DNA of 64,000 nt from Biomphalaria glabrata (Eukaryota > Mollusca > Gastropoda > Planorbidae), in the NCBI RefSeq assembly GCF_947242115.1, contig NC_074715.1, positions 31,757,086-31,821,085 of the forward strand. Direction: 5' to 3'. This document shows, one piece after another, positions 1 to 12,400 of the stretch. The notes below the pieces were generated by a model, which saw only the letters and a list, made by a program, of their open reading frames with translations, searched no databases and had not been told where the DNA came from. Positions within the stretch are counted from its first letter, which is position 1; each line of letters begins with the position of its first letter. The position numbers and the translations under genes are program-made.

Positions 1-469
1 AAAACTAAATGGACAATATAAAACTACATACAAGCAAAACTAATGAGATTATCATTCTACTTAAACAAGACTGTTACTCTGTTCCCACTAAGTGATTAAG
101 AGATAAGAATTCAAATAACAATAATAAAAGTTGGGTGTTTTTCCCAAAGATCTGCTGAGTGATGCCATAAAGAAACAGCAAGTGCATCATGTAATGTATC
201 AGAACAAGACAAACACCAAAGGAACCAATGAGACAAATCAACACATCAAGAAATAAAGAACTGAGAATTAAACCATTGTGAATGTAGTGATTGCATTGGT
301 CATGATTGGTGCACACATAGTTCAATTTCAAACAAATAAATACAATTTGGTAAATCTTTACCAAGCAATGATACCTACTTCTAACAAGGTTTTTTTTTTA
401 GATTAAATATTCTAGTTCCAGAATCTGAGTCTATATCTAGATCTAGCTGTCTAGATTGCATCATAACAT

Positions 470-1200
470 CTATGACAGAGGATGAACTAATCAAATTTAA
501 AGAGTTCACTAGTAATTTCAATTCCATTATCTGCTTTACTTATACCATCTCTAGCACTAGAGTGAACTTTCTGGACATTCAAATAGATCTAACCAAAAAT
601 TCTCAGTCAACATCTACCTATTACAAAGATACTGACAGCCATATCTTCTATACTCGTCATCGCATCCACCATCTTGTAAAGAATCTATTCCCTAATCCCA
701 ACTTCTTCAGGGAGATAATAATTCACTGAAAAGCCGCTGAAGTGTTTCTTGCGTAGTGGTTGCCCTCAAGCTTAGACAAATCTTTATTGCCAGTGAAAAA
801 TCTGAGAAGTGAAAAAGCTTTCAAGAAAAAAACTAAATCTATCAATGTTAAGAGGCTTAAATTGAAGTTAACTTACCACCCTCACAACATGAAAGCTAAA
901 AATATTTTCATAAAAAAACTTAACATTCTCCTAGCCGATGAACATACATGAGACATTATTTCATCTTCATCTAGATTGCATTATTCAGGTGAGACCAAAA
1001 CTTACAAGATATATTACTGTGCACAAAACCTCATAACACTTTGAGTGAACACATTAGCAACCTGTCAGAACTGCAAATACATGCTTGCTACACCCACCCT
1101 CACTTATCATAAAATGAACCTCAAGATTAGTGGTAAATTCAACTGTAATAGTAGAGGAGTCATATGCAATAATATGCTCAAGGTGTTAAATTATTAACAT
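470..1200 (+). mobile_element. Penelope-like retroelement remnant
   Basis: Plus-strand translation gives a reverse-transcriptase tail with a VNFLDI segment followed by a TDSHIFYTRH-like segment, then a basic YHPHN region, and finally a Cys-rich stretch resembling GKFNCNSRGV, the usual lead-in to a GIY-YIG endonuclease. That order is typical of Penelope-like elements. The copy is old, broken in several places and has no complete ends that I can see. Family assignment rests on motif resemblance read by eye. Confidence 0.6.
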
Positions 1201-1384
1201 TGGAAACACAAGCAGGACCTTAAAAACACAAACCCAATAACACCTTAGTGACATATGAAATCTTGCAACTAAGTCCATTTGTGATTCATTTCAAAAACAC
1301 ACAACATAGGGGTACCACTGATCTTCTCATCACTCCTATACAACAATGCAATAACAAAAAACACCTCTGCAGATTTAAAATAAA

Positions 1385-1681
1385 CTTATTTACATGTCAG
1401 CACCCCTCACCCTCATAGGATCAACAACCAACACACTTTTATTTAAAATGAGATGGGTACTAACAATTCACCCTTTTCCCATATATCTTTGTCAGACATC
1501 ACCCACTCCCCTTTCAATTTCCTGCAATTTTAAACCAGCAAACTACAGTCTAAGTTGGTACCCAAGGAACATTTCTGCCAAGTTTTATCAAGATTGGTCA
1601 AGCGGTTTTTATTTCTATACAGGGACATACATACATACATCATACACATATGTCAAACATTCTACTTTATATATTAGATAA
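1385..1681 (+). repeat. Unclassified interspersed repeat tail
   Basis: A stretch ending in a CATACATACATACATCATACACATA microsatellite-like tail, preceded by a conserved-looking phrase (AAGTTTTATCAAGATTGGTC). It looks like the 3' end of a dispersed repeat rather than a gene. No coding motif is recognisable. Confidence 0.4.
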
Positions 1682-1689
1682 AATGTTTG

Positions 1690-1875
1690 TTTGTAAAATG
1701 TTTTACATGTTTCGGATGTTCCTTCAGAGTTGAAGATAATTACTTCCTAGTCCAAACCTCCCGCAGGACGACGGGGGATGGGAGCGGGCAGGGTTTGAAC
1801 CCGGGACCATCGATAAATCTGTACGACAGTCCAGCGTGCAAACCGCACGACCAGGCTGCCATCCACCATAGTATA
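1690..1875 (-). mobile_element. tRNA-derived SINE (family A)
   Basis: Read on the minus strand, an A-box-like TGGCAGCCTGGTCGTGCGG is followed about 50 bp later by a B-box-like GGGTTCAAACCC, and then a body with CCCCCGTCGTCCTGCGGGAGG and a tail ending near ACATGTAAAAC. This is the architecture of a Pol III SINE derived from a tRNA. It is GC-rich compared with its surroundings. One copy seen in the window. Confidence 0.7.
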
Positions 1876-1884
1876 GTATACTAA

Positions 1885-2425
1885 GAGTCTAAGCAAGTAA
1901 GTATAGTCTAAGTCTAAGTAAAGTGTATTGTTTGACGATGTCAGAATCAGAATATCACAATGATTGTGACAGTCACAATGGTGAATGATCACAATGTCGA
2001 CAATGATGACACTCAAGTCATGAGTCACACTAGTCACAGTGACTTGAGTGACAATCTAGATTCTAGACAATCTAGATCTACTGTAACTAAGTCGTTTAAG
2101 TAAGACTAGTACAGTTACCAGTAGTAGTACTAGTAGTAGTAGTTAAGTAGTACTACTACTACTGTAGTACTGTAACTGTACTAGATCTAGTAACTTACTA
2201 ACTTAACTAACTAGTGTAGACTACCCCTGACTACAGTAACACTAGTATTAGTAAATAATTAGTAACAGTAACAGGAGTCTGAGTAGTACATAACATAACT
2301 AGTAGTAGTAGTACTAGTTTTGTTGAAGAATAAATACGACTACCGGTAGTAAAAAATCTAATGAACTAAAACTAGATCTAGATCTAGATCTTAGATTTAA
2401 ATCTAAATTACAATCTAGAGACTAA
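1885..2425. repeat. Cryptically simple AGT/GATC-rich sequence
   Basis: Scrambled short motifs dominate: AGTAGTAGT, ACTACTACT, CACAATG, AGTCACA and TCTAGATC. There is no fixed period, so this is cryptic simplicity rather than a clean tandem array. It separates the SINE from the possible minus-strand first exon. A similar stretch occurs near 59.7-60.1 kb. Confidence 0.6.
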
Positions 2426-2457
2426 AACAAGTAGAAGCAATGAGAAAAAAGGCCTAC

Positions 2458-2500
2458 CTTTAAGTGCCAATAGCTGTTCTCTATCTCTGGTGCCTTCCAT
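2458..2500 (-). CDS. Possible divergent first coding exon (partial)
   Basis: On the minus strand an ATG at 2500 opens 14 codons reading MEGTRDREQLLALK plus one base, followed exactly by GTAGGC, a good splice donor. The codons look coding in an otherwise AT-rich stretch, and the position about 1 kb upstream of the XRCC1 start, in opposite orientation, would fit a divergent gene pair. I do not recognise the protein and could not find a convincing second exon to the left; a minus-strand open stretch at 74-364 encodes hydrophobic sequence but has no clear splice link. Treat as a candidate only. Confidence 0.3.
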
Positions 2501-3494
2501 TTTGTTTGTTTTGTTGACCAGTGCTTGGCAAAAATGCCATTTTTTAAATTATCTAGATCTAGATCTAGATACGTGTAGATATAGTTGATAATGAATTTAA
2601 TAAAATCTACTTAGAGCATTGCTAACTCTTTAAAACTATAACACAATATTTTTTTAAATTCAATTACTTTTATTCTTTAAAATAAAAATATAGATCTAAT
2701 TAAATAGTCATTTTAAACTAAAATCTCAATCAGGCATAAAGTTATAAAATCAAACATACCAATCATTGATATCAATACTTTTGCAACTTTTGTTATTAAA
2801 TTTACAAGACTCTATTTTAAAAGACTAGGCATTAGAGTCTACATCTAACTAGACTAGCACTAGACTTAGATCTAGATCTGGTCTAGATAATATGACTATT
2901 ATTTATAGTTCTAGAGTTTTATCTAAAAGGCCTATATCTATAATCTATATCTAAATAAAACATTTAGACCTCTAAATAGAATCATGTTATCTTCGCTGTT
3001 TTAATATTATATTTAATTAGATTATTAGTTATTTAGGTTTATTTAACTTAAAGAAAGTTTATCTGAATATCTCAGACGTCTCACTCAGTATCTTTCATTC
3101 AAACTTTGACTTCAACTTCCTCAGTCAAGGCAGTCAAGCAAGAGTCAAGTTACTGTTTTAGTCATACTAATAAATACTAGTCTATCTAGATCTATACTCT
3201 TACAGTCATAGTATCATTTATAGAATAATAATCTAGATATATAAATAATCTAATAGACTCTAGTACTCTGGACTCATGCACTCAACTGACATCAATCATC
3301 ATCATCATGCTCATTAAGTTAACTGGAAAGACCTAACTTTTATTTTTAAACTAAAATAGTACAGTCAGTAGATTTTTACTTTACCTCAAGCCCTGTAGTG
3401 GCTGTAGAGTGTAGACTAGAACTTGACTAACTTGAGTCTAGACTTAAGACTAGAATACTAGATTCTATATTTAGATATTAGAGTAAAGTCAAAG

Positions 3495-6400
3495 ATGCCA
3501 GACATTGAATTACAGCACATTGTTTCTTGTAGCAGTGCAGACAAAGTAAATATTATACTAGAGTCTATATATTAGATCTATGATATTATATACCACAAGG
3601 TCTGAAAGGGGAACTTTACTTTTTTTTTATACATGTATAGAGTATAGACTAGTATCTAAACCTGGAAACCCCCCTTTTGTATACCATATCGGACATCTCA
3701 CCTTTATTTTTATTAATGCATAGATCATTATTTTGATAGTTAGTACAGAAATACTGTGGTATTATGGTGCGCGATCCATTTTTCTATTTTTTAACACATT
3801 TTGTATACCCGTGCAAGATAGTTTTTCTACTAGGTGATAAAGTACACTGGTATGAAAGTGTGTTATTTTGACTTCATACACATGAATGGGGGTGCTTCCG
3901 GAACTAAAGCTACAGTGTAGCCCCATGGTGCATTAGTCAAGCAAGACTGTTCTTTGGATTCAGGATTGAAAGGAGAACATGTATCACTTCCCTTGCTTTC
4001 CATTAAACCTATTCAGAGTTATAGGGGATGTTTGATAAGGTTTACCATTTTAGAAAATGCTACAATATTGAACAATTATTTTTTTTGAGTGTTCATGTAT
4101 TTTATGCATTTTTTTCTTTAATGTTCAAAGCAAATATAAACATAATCAGTAAATTTTTAGTATCTTAAAGACAACAAAACACACTTACAAGCAATTTATA
4201 AATTTTATACATGCTTATTAAACATTATGTTTAAAAAAAATAATTTTTTTTTTGGTACAAATTAGCAAAAAAATTTTTGCAGATCTACTTCCTTTTGCCC
4301 CACAAAATAATTAATATTAAGTATGCTCCCCACTGCCATTACTAAATCTATTTATGATAAATAGCAATGACTTTGGCAAAATTTTGAACTATCATTCAGA
4401 CACATGGTATGGCAATTAGTTTTTTTGTTGTTTTTTTTTTTGCACTTGGTAGTTCACCTCTTGCTTGACCGGAAAATACCTGAAATGAAAGAATTAGATG
4501 ATTAAATAAATTTCAAATGCATATTGTCTGATATGGTTTACAAGGTGTTTGATATCATAGTCAAGGAAAAAAATTTGTCTGATGAAGTTTACATTTTGTC
4601 ATACCTGCCCCACCCCTCTTTGACATCAGATTTTATTTTAACTATGAAAGTTGAAACTATGCAACAGATCTAATTTTTTTATAGACCAATGGATGACAAG
4701 TTTATAGATGGTTTCATTTTTTTTTCTAGGTCTAGCCTATACAGAGTTTCAATAATTCAAATGCGAAAAATCGCAGCGATTCGACTTAACTTATTCGATT
4801 ATGACAGCTTTACTCTATATGTATACATAAATATACATATTAAACTGTCCACAAAGATCTTTCACTAGCAATGTCTGAAGCCTCTTCCCATGTGTCCACT
4901 GCTCTTAAGTATTCCATGAAAGTGTGGTTCCAAGTTATGCGAGGACGTCCCTGTTTTCGCTTTCCTTGTATTGGCCTCCATGTCATCGCTACTCTTCTTA
5001 TGAATAGTTCCTTTTGTATGAGAACATGTCCCGCAAACTTCATGTGACACTCTTTCACAATCTCACTAAGTGGTCAACTCCCAGTTCGGCATAGGATTTC
5101 CTTGATTGAGACCCGATCTCTATAACTGAATATTAAAATCCGTCTTAGCCATTTTTGTTGAGTCACATTTAGTCTTTTCTTGAGTTTTGCAAATAATTTC
5201 CATGTCTCACAAGCATATATATGTTGCTATTGGGATGAGAATTGTGTTAAGTAGGTGTATTTTTGTCCCAAATCCAATAGCTTGGCATGTCCAAATAGGT
5301 CACAGCCTCTGGAAAATGCTCCCTGCCTTTCCTTTATAAAATAGTATATATATACTGCAAAAATCTAATGGAGGCAATTCAATGTCAAGGGAACAATGAC
5401 AATATACTTTTATATAGTAGATTACAGAATAAGGCAAATATCAACAACCATTCATAATAACACACAGTTCTCTTCAGCCTATCCTTTAGTGTTATTTGTA
5501 TTGCAGGACAGGGTTATTACATTTTTATATATATATAAACTAGTATACTATACTATGAACCTAGGTAAAGAAAATAGGTTAGATACTAGATCTAAATCTA
5601 TCTGCATTATGATCTACTTCATCTAAATCTTGATACTTCAATCTAGATTCTAGTTCTATATTTAGTCTTAGATCTGCATTTATTTGTTGAAATTCACTAT
5701 AGTACTGATCCAGTTCTGGCAGTTATTTTGTTTCGCACCATCAGAAATGAAGATAATTACATCCCATGCCCCAGCATATTGTTTGTCAATTTTTACTCTT
5801 TCATTTATTTTCAATTACAGAATAATCCTGCTGAGAACTTATTGAAACCTGATGGAAGCTATAAATGGAAGAGCACTACAGCAGGAGAAAAAAGTATTTC
5901 ATGCATAATACAGGTAGGCCCTAAGAAATGAAACCTGTAACCTATTTGTATTCTGCATTAATTAATTTTACCACAGTTTTTTTTTAAACTCATTTAAAAA
6001 TATCATTCAGTACTAGTACTTTATAGTCACTGCACATCTTAGAGTTAATTTTATAAACCAGTGATAACTGAGTGAGGTGGTGGTTGTTATAGTAACCACA
6101 ATTTTATGTGAAAATGTATGATACCAAACAGAACACACCAAACACACACACACATTTACACTTTCTTTACCTTACTGTTTATTTAAAATTATTACATAAC
6201 TGAAACACTGAAGTTGCTTTCTTATATCTTACCATCCATAGCTCAGCAAATCGTCTCAGATACATTCTATTGATATTGGCAATGAAGGTTCAGCTTTTGT
6301 TGAAATTTTGGTTGGGAAAGCCACTGCTACAGATGATAAGGACTTTGAAGTGAGTTTTTTATTTTGCTTTCCATAATGTAATAACAGTTCCTGATTATCT

Positions 6401-9400
6401 AGAGATACAAAACATTTTGTGTAATCTTCTAAGTTCAAGTACTTGTACATAATTTTATCTATAAAATCAAATAGAAGGATTGTCATTTATTTTAGTATTG
6501 ATAAAGTAAAAAAAAAAAATTTTGTTATCAACATTAAATATTTTTTTTTACTATAACATGATTTTATAAGATGAAGTTTAGATAGCCTTCTCATGATACA
6601 TATTCATCAATAGCTGTAAAATAATATGAAAGGAAGAAAAAGTTATTAGTGAAAAAGTTGTAAATTTGAAAAGTAAAAATTACTATTTTAGTGTAAATTT
6701 GACTTGAGACTAATTTTTTTTTTCCTTTAATGATCTTTTTGTGCAGTCCTTATTTGTAGTATTTTGTACTTCATTTGTTTTGCAGGTATTACTTGTAGCA
6801 TCATCATTTATGAGTCCGCTGGAAAGCCGAAATGAAACTAATAAAACATCTGTCAGAATGTTTGGACCAGATGATCTGAACAAACAAACTGCCAACCAGT
6901 CTTGGGACAGAATTAAAATTGTTTGCTCACAGCCTTTCTCCAAGGTAAATAGAGACAATGGGGCATCCTACTGTAGCTGTAGCTGTTTTAGTTCTCTCTA
7001 CAGCTAAATTTAGTATTACGCCTAAATCAGAAAAAGAAATTTCAGCAAAAAAAATGTGTTCACTTTTATTTTCATTGGTTTGTGACCATTTGACTTTGAA
7101 CAAAACAAAATGAAATGCTTGTATCATCATTTTGCTTTTAGTGAAATGTTTGTTTTTCATCAGACCTGTTATTCAACTAAGTAAAATACTATTTACTTCA
7201 CCTTCCAAAAGCTGATAATATTTTACAGCATTGGTTTCCAAAATAAACAAAATTACTACCAAAACTAATTTGACCAAAGCTAAAACCTTTTAATGTGCTA
7301 TTTTTGTTTTTTCTCAATGTAATGTATCTTGACAGTTAATGGTTGACTCCTTTCTTTTCTTTGTCTACAGTTATTCCAGTATGGACTTTCATTTATAAAA
7401 TTTCGCTCACTGCCTTTAAAGGAAAATGAAGAAGTAGGTTAAACAAGTACTATTTCCTTGGACTTATTATGATAGACATAGAATGACAATAAAAATGGAC
7501 AAAACAAAAACAATATTTAAACATTTTTATACAACAATCACCAGTAGTCCAATTACCTTTGCCATCACCTGCTGGTATGATTGATTATACTTCACTGGCA
7601 CAAAAACATTGACTAAATAGGCTAATTAAAAAAGCGTCCTATATCACTAAAACATAGCTACCATCTCAGACTTTTTCATGAAAAATGCCTTTTTTCATAC
7701 ACAAAATTCTTAAAGACAATCTGCACCCATTAAACCATAGTTACATCAGATCTGGATGATGTGGAAGGCTCCTCTTCATTACCGTAATGAGAATGATTTT
7801 AAAACTCCTTTAGTTTTACTTTCAGTCATAGTGAAGTACATAGAAGCCTAATTAATGAGGCTCTGATTGTGTGTGTATGAATGTTGAACCTATATTGTTT
7901 AATGTTACAGTAGTAATGCTGAGGTGGACAGTTGTAGTCAATCTGAATTTCTTTTTTTTTACTTTTCTTTTGGTATACTTGTTTACTTTTACATTTATTC
8001 TTGTTAAGGAAAATTGTGAAATTATGTTGCATTTGTTGTTATTTCATTAAGTACCCCTTTCAGATCTTGTGATCTATAGGGCAGATGATGTAAAGATCAT
8101 CTGCGTTTGTGGCTCACTGTTAACGAGGGTGTCATGTGGCCATCACAATTACCAACCGCCTTTACTTTTCCTTAACTAATGTCAAGTACCCATTAGAGCT
8201 GGGTGACCTCAGAGATCCCCAAATTAAAAATCCAGGATTTGAACCTGGTACCTCCAGTTCAGAAGTGCTTTTCCACTCAGCCACACTGCCTCCTGTATTT
8301 AAAAAAAATAAATTGTTTTTATTCAGTAACTATCTTGTAAAGTTTAAAAATGGTGTGTTAGTGCAAATGTGTTTTGTTTTATAAAGTAACAAGATTTCAT
8401 TGACATAAATGTAGCCATTCTTTTGTCTTTGATATCTTTTTCACTTTTACAATTTTATAATATATGCTGTTTTTATAATGTTATTAATACCTACATTGAA
8501 GAACAAAAATTAATGCTTTTAAATAAAAGTGATTATTGCCTGTTGGCTTATTGGTAACAGATCCTTAAATACCAAATTCTTTATGAGAAAGTATAAATAA
8601 CAGAAAAGATTTGCTACTATTTCATTAACAATCAAAATAACATTTTCTATTAGCCAAAAGTGAAGAAACTTGGTGCATTCACAATCAATGAAGATGATGA
8701 TTCTGATGACATTCACATTGGCTCAATATTTGCCAACAGACTCAACAAAACACTTCCACTAACTCCTAAAGGTCAGCTTAATAGTTTCAATAATGCTCAA
8801 AATATGTAAAGTTTTTTTTTTCTCTGTACCTATGAGACTGTTAAAGGATTGTTCAAAGTGTTAAATAATTAAATAAAATGAAGTCCATTGATATAGATTT
8901 GACTTTAGGATGAAGAATACTGATAAATTAAAATGCAAGAAAACATTTTTTTTCTCTCAATAAATGAAGTCTTCAATAGATCCTTCAACAACTTCCAACC
9001 AAACTACTTGACAACCTTTTTTCTTTCCTTTGTACTTCTGAAGAGCTATTTTATTCTTTTCTGATTTTCATGATTATTTAGCTAGTTAAGTGGCTTTGTG
9101 GCAGTTTAAAACATATTTATTTGAAATGTACACATTACAATGTACAAAGAGCTAGCAGGGTAGATCTGACAGTTAGTCAGCAATTAATGTAATACCGGTA
9201 GTTGTTTTAATAATATGTTCTTAAGGTCTAATGATAAATAGTTTCTCTGCAGCAGGGGCAGCTATAAGACTGGCCAGCAAACATCCAGAAGACTTGATTA
9301 AGACATCACTAGATGAAGTGGGAAAGAAGAGACCAGCAGAATCTCCACCATTAACTACTGTAAGAATTGTTAACTTTGTTGTAGGAAAACTTCTGTAAGA

Positions 9401-12400
9401 ATTTGTTTTTCCATCTAATTTAGATTAACATTTAGATTATAATTTACAAGTTATGTAGTTTTAACTAAGCCTTTTTTTTTAACTTCTTTACAATGTTCAA
9501 ATTGAAATTTCAATTCAGTTTCTACTACAAATTTTGTTGCATAAAAATTGTATCTATTTCATGGGGAAAAAATTTGTATTGTAAATCTACTTCGTAATTC
9601 CAAACCTATATTTTAATTCTAACTTTTTATATATTGAATGTCAAAAATAAAAAAAAGAAATGATTATCAACTTCAGAAAGGAAAAGGAATAAAATTATAT
9701 TGTTTCAGCAGCTGGGGGAAGCATTGAAATAGTAACTTTCAATTACCTCAGAATGGTGTTAGACAGTAAATTAAATTTCACTACAAACACAGATTACATT
9801 ACCAAAAAAGAAAAACAAAATTAAGCCTACTAAGAAAAATGTCCTCCTTTAGTTTTAGTGAAAAAGCGTTGTCAATGTTTGACCATGCTCACATCGCAGT
9901 ATTTTAAGTTTCAACATCACTGCCTGGTATGGCAATCTGAACATTAAAAATATAAATAAACTTAAGATCCTAAATGTTGCCAGTAAGATGATTGATTAAC
10001 ATGCATGACTAGATTGGCATAGGGACATGCATAGGATGTAATCATCTTCTTTTTTGAAGTAAAGCCTGTATTTGATAAGATTTGGTAAACCTCACTTGGA
10101 CACCTATTTGAGAAAAACATTGCTAAGAAAACTATAAAGACTTTAATATAAAATAACATCTTTTGATTCATAAATTTAACATTTTATAATGACAATGGAG
10201 ATGTATGACACCAATCAGAAAAACAAATTGACACAAGAACTCTTTTGTTCCTTTTCACGTGTAATGTTTAAAAGAAACTTGTGTAATAATTCTTTGCTCT
10301 AATAATGTATTGTTCTATGTAGAGTAATGATCAATTGTAAAACAAATTTCCTCATAGATAATAAATATTATTATATTAACTTGCACAGCCGCTAGCTAAA
10401 ACGCCAAAACAAGAAAATATTAAACCAAAAGATGACAGTGATAAAGAAGCTCAACCAGTAACACTTAAAAGACAGTCCACAAGTTTGAGTTCTGTGGCCA
10501 GCTCTACATCCGTTTCCAGTTCAGAAAAGACAACATTGAAAAGAACAAATAGTTAAGTTGTTTTTTAAAGCAAGTTTTTAGTTGTAAAATAATTTTATTA
10601 TTGTTTGCATTTTATTTCCTAGTTTAAAGCTAATGTCAGTTTAACTGAAGCCCCTTTAAGCCCTTACTACACATCAGCTAGCTCTCTACTAAAAGAAAAA
10701 TATTATTAGTTGTCTTGCATTTTGTCCTTGGTTCTTGGTACATTTTCTTGCTTGTTATAAAATGTTGGTTATTGTAAAATTCATTGTTTTCTAATAATAT
10801 TTTTTTTTATTTCTTTAGCTGAACCCAACAAAGCTTCATCTTCTAAAACCTTTAGAAAAATTATGGAAAGTGTTGTATTTGTGCTAAGTGGCTTTGAGAA
10901 TCCAGGTAGAGGTCAGCTGCGAGACATGGCATTAGAAATGGGAGCCAAGTATAGGCCAGACTGGGGCAAGGGATGCACACATCTTGTGTAATGACTTTTT
11001 AGTTCTAATTTGAATTGTAGTAGTGCTAAATTTAAAATGATCCATCTTTTAGAATAGTAAAATATTTATTGATTTACTTTGTCTTCGAAACATTTTAGAT
11101 GTGCTTTTCCAAACACTCCCAAATACCAACAAGTTGCAGGAAAAGGCAAGATAGTGACTAAAGCTTGGATAAAGGACTGCTACAATCAGAAAAAATTATT
11201 ACCATGGCGGGGGTAAGTTCAGTCTATCAGTCTTTTATTTGTATTCCTTTACCAACCTGTATAAGATTGACTAGATCTAGTTGAACTACTCTTAATTTCT
11301 GAAATCTATGTCAAGTAAGATTTTTAAAATAATATATTTGGTTCAGCCGTCAAGTATTATTTCACTCAACCACCATTTTCTTCTAAAAATGTATTTTATT
11401 GTAATAAATATTTTTTTCTTAAGTTATCGTTTAGGAAAAGCACCATCCCCCCCTACAAGCAGCGATGAAGAAGATGAACCTCCTGTAGCAGTTCATAAAC
11501 CAAGTACTACAACCAGCAAAGAAACTTTAAAGAAAGATATTCAAAAAGGTAAAATATTTCACCAGAAAATATGTTAATATTGATAAGGATTTAAATAAAA
11601 TAATAAATTGAGATGGTAAATATAAAAATGTATAAAAGTCTGCAAAAGAATCAAATATGTAAAATGAAAGTACAATGCAGTAAACTTAAGTTTCTCTGAT
11701 ATGGTTGTTGGGCATTTTGCAAAAAGAACAAAGATCTTTGAAAACTCATTCTACTTGCTTAATGTTAATATGGTATCTAAGCAGTTTGGTGACATATCAC
11801 AAATGTACAACTCTGACAGTGATATTGCTCTTTCTCACAGTTGACCATGAATACATAGTTTGTTGTTTTGTTGTTGTTTTTTGGGAGGGGGGGGCTATAC
11901 TTAAATATAGCCTTCTATGTGTACAGCCTTATTTGCAGAGGGCATGTAAGATTTTATCACATTGGACAAATATTGTTCAATAAGTTATTGTCTTGTCATT
12001 AAAATCCCGAGGAAAAGTGGCAAAAGAATACAAGCAACATATCAAATACTTTTTTTTTTAAAATCTTGAATAATTAAACACCAATAACAATTTTCCCTCA
12101 CGCAAGTAGACTGCCTAACTACAAGCAACATGATAAAGAAAATTTAGAGTTATTGTTAAGTATATTTTTTTTATATTGTTAGTGTAGTTTCTATTTACAA
12201 ATGTCTGTTAAAAGATAATTGATAAGAAAGCAAAAACCAAAACATAAAATTGGAGCCAAAGAATGGCCACCAATTTTAAAGTTTCATAACTATTTCAGTT
12301 TTTCTATTGGAACTTCATTCAGTTTGTAATCTCATTTTATGTAAGCTGCTTTTTGTCAATTCAATTTTGACATCATTTTAGTGTCACTTTATCATTTGTT

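Noticed and set aside
74-364. Hydrophobic 96-codon minus-strand frame near the left edge
   Set aside because: It has no recognisable family motif or clear splice sites. It could belong to the gene of the candidate exon at 2458-2500, but I cannot link them.
1690-1875. Possible functional tRNA gene
   Set aside because: A and B boxes are present, but no complete cloverleaf can be formed and a SINE body follows; the same holds for 8050-8300, 51785-52028 and 57680-57960.
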